This document shows positions 5,020 through 5,391 of a stretch of DNA of 5,391 nucleotides, piece by piece. Origin of the DNA: Alphaproteobacteria bacterium (GTDB taxonomy: Bacteria > Pseudomonadota > Alphaproteobacteria > Rhizobiales > Xanthobacteraceae); assembly GCA_005884465.1 (NCBI GenBank), contig VAZH01000180.1:1236-6626 (forward strand), read 5' to 3'. Below the pieces are notes generated by a model. That model had not been told where the DNA came from. It ran no database searches and worked only from the letters and a program-made list of their open reading frames with translations. The position numbers and the translations under genes are program-made. Every line of letters begins with the position of its first letter. The first letter of the stretch is position 1.

Positions 5020-5391
5020 GTGCGAACGTCTTTAATCGTTCAGGGAATTGCCATCGTCTTGCTGGGCACAGCCGCCCAGGCCGACGATCTGAAGATCGCC
5101 CTGATCCACGGCAAGACCGGACCGCTCGAAGCCTATGCGAAGCAGACCGAGACCGGCCTGCGCATGGGACTGGAATATGCCACCAAGGGCACCATGACGC
5201 TGGACGGGCGCAAGATTGTCGTCATCACCAAGGACGATCAGAGCAAGCCGGACCTATCCAAGGCAGCGCTCGCCGAAGCCTATCAGGACGACAAGGCCGA
5301 TATCGCCGTCGGCACGTCGTCGTCGGCCGCAGCACTGGCGGACCTTCCGGTGGCCGAGGAAAACAAGAAGATCCTGATCGTCGAGCCCGCG
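5020..5391 (+). CDS. ABC transporter substrate-binding protein, LivK-like, partial
   Basis: The first 124 residues of a periplasmic type I solute-binding protein (Peripla_BP_6/LivK kind), running off the right edge. Residues 1-21 are a Sec signal peptide: one Arg near the start, a hydrophobic core IVQGIAIVLLG, and an AQA cleavage site before D22. The mature part opens with LKIALIHGKTGPLEAYAKQT, the first strand and ligand loop of this fold, followed by ETGLRMGLEYA, GRKIVVITKDDQSKPDLSKAA and the ligand-side GTSSSAAALA (98-107) and VAEENKKILIVEPA. Family members capture branched-chain amino acids, amides or aromatic acids for an ABC permease; the ligand cannot be told from this part. The rest, and probably permease and ATPase genes, should lie to the right. 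The GTG start is supported by the strong ribosome site and by the signal peptide beginning there. Confidence 0.9.
   Translation, partial: MRTSLIVQGIAIVLLGTAAQADDLKIALIHGKTGPLEAYAKQTETGLRMGLEYATKGTMTLDGRKIVVITKDDQSKPDLSKAALAEAYQDDKADIAVGTSSSAAALADLPVAEENKKILIVEPA

Noticed and set aside
1..5391. A defence system, mobile element or CRISPR array
   Set aside because: No transposase, integrase, nuclease, direct repeat array or target-site duplication was seen; all complete genes have housekeeping or catabolic family assignments.

Overview
The window reads as a high-GC alphaproteobacterial chromosome segment, most likely from the Bradyrhizobium/Rhodopseudomonas group. This is inferred from an HWE-type histidine kinase, a multi-PAS sensor, a LivK-like solute-binding protein, and strong GC bias at third codon positions. 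No sequence search was possible, so the genus is a guess. I see no RNA genes, insertion sequences, phage genes or CRISPR arrays.

Layout. (1) Bases 1-1196, minus strand: the N-terminal 398 residues of a soluble sensor with three PAS domains; its output domain lies beyond the left edge. (2) 1197-1548: a 352-base divergent intergenic region with several short inverted repeats and only weak promoter candidates. (3) 1549-2925, plus: a complete soluble cytochrome P450 (458 aa) with intact I-helix acid/alcohol pair, ExxR and heme-Cys loop. (4) 2935-3777, minus: a complete classical short-chain dehydrogenase/reductase (280 aa), convergent with the P450 and separated from it by only 9 bases. (5) 3778-3935: a compact divergent control region with a TATACT -10 box for the SDR, a perfect 7-bp palindrome over its -35 region, an EcfG-like GGAAC...CGCT element facing the kinase, and a GC-rich hairpin followed by T's. 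(6) 3936-4898, plus: a small membrane-anchored HWE histidine kinase (320 aa) with no response regulator beside it. (7) 4899-5019: intergenic, with a TTGACC/TATCAG promoter candidate and one arm of a 10-bp perfect inverted repeat whose other arm spans the kinase stop codon. (8) 5020-5391, plus: the N-terminal 124 residues of a secreted type I (LivK/Peripla_BP_6) substrate-binding protein, cut by the right edge.

How the genes may work together. The P450 and SDR could form a two-step oxidation module (hydroxylation, then alcohol to ketone), but their opposite orientation means they are not one operon, and no redox partner is visible. The two sensors flank the catabolic pair without an obvious functional link. 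The LivK-like protein probably begins an ABC uptake operon continuing to the right. I found no gene set that forms a clearly new multi-gene system; the most interesting material is regulatory, in the two short intergenic regions around the HWE kinase.
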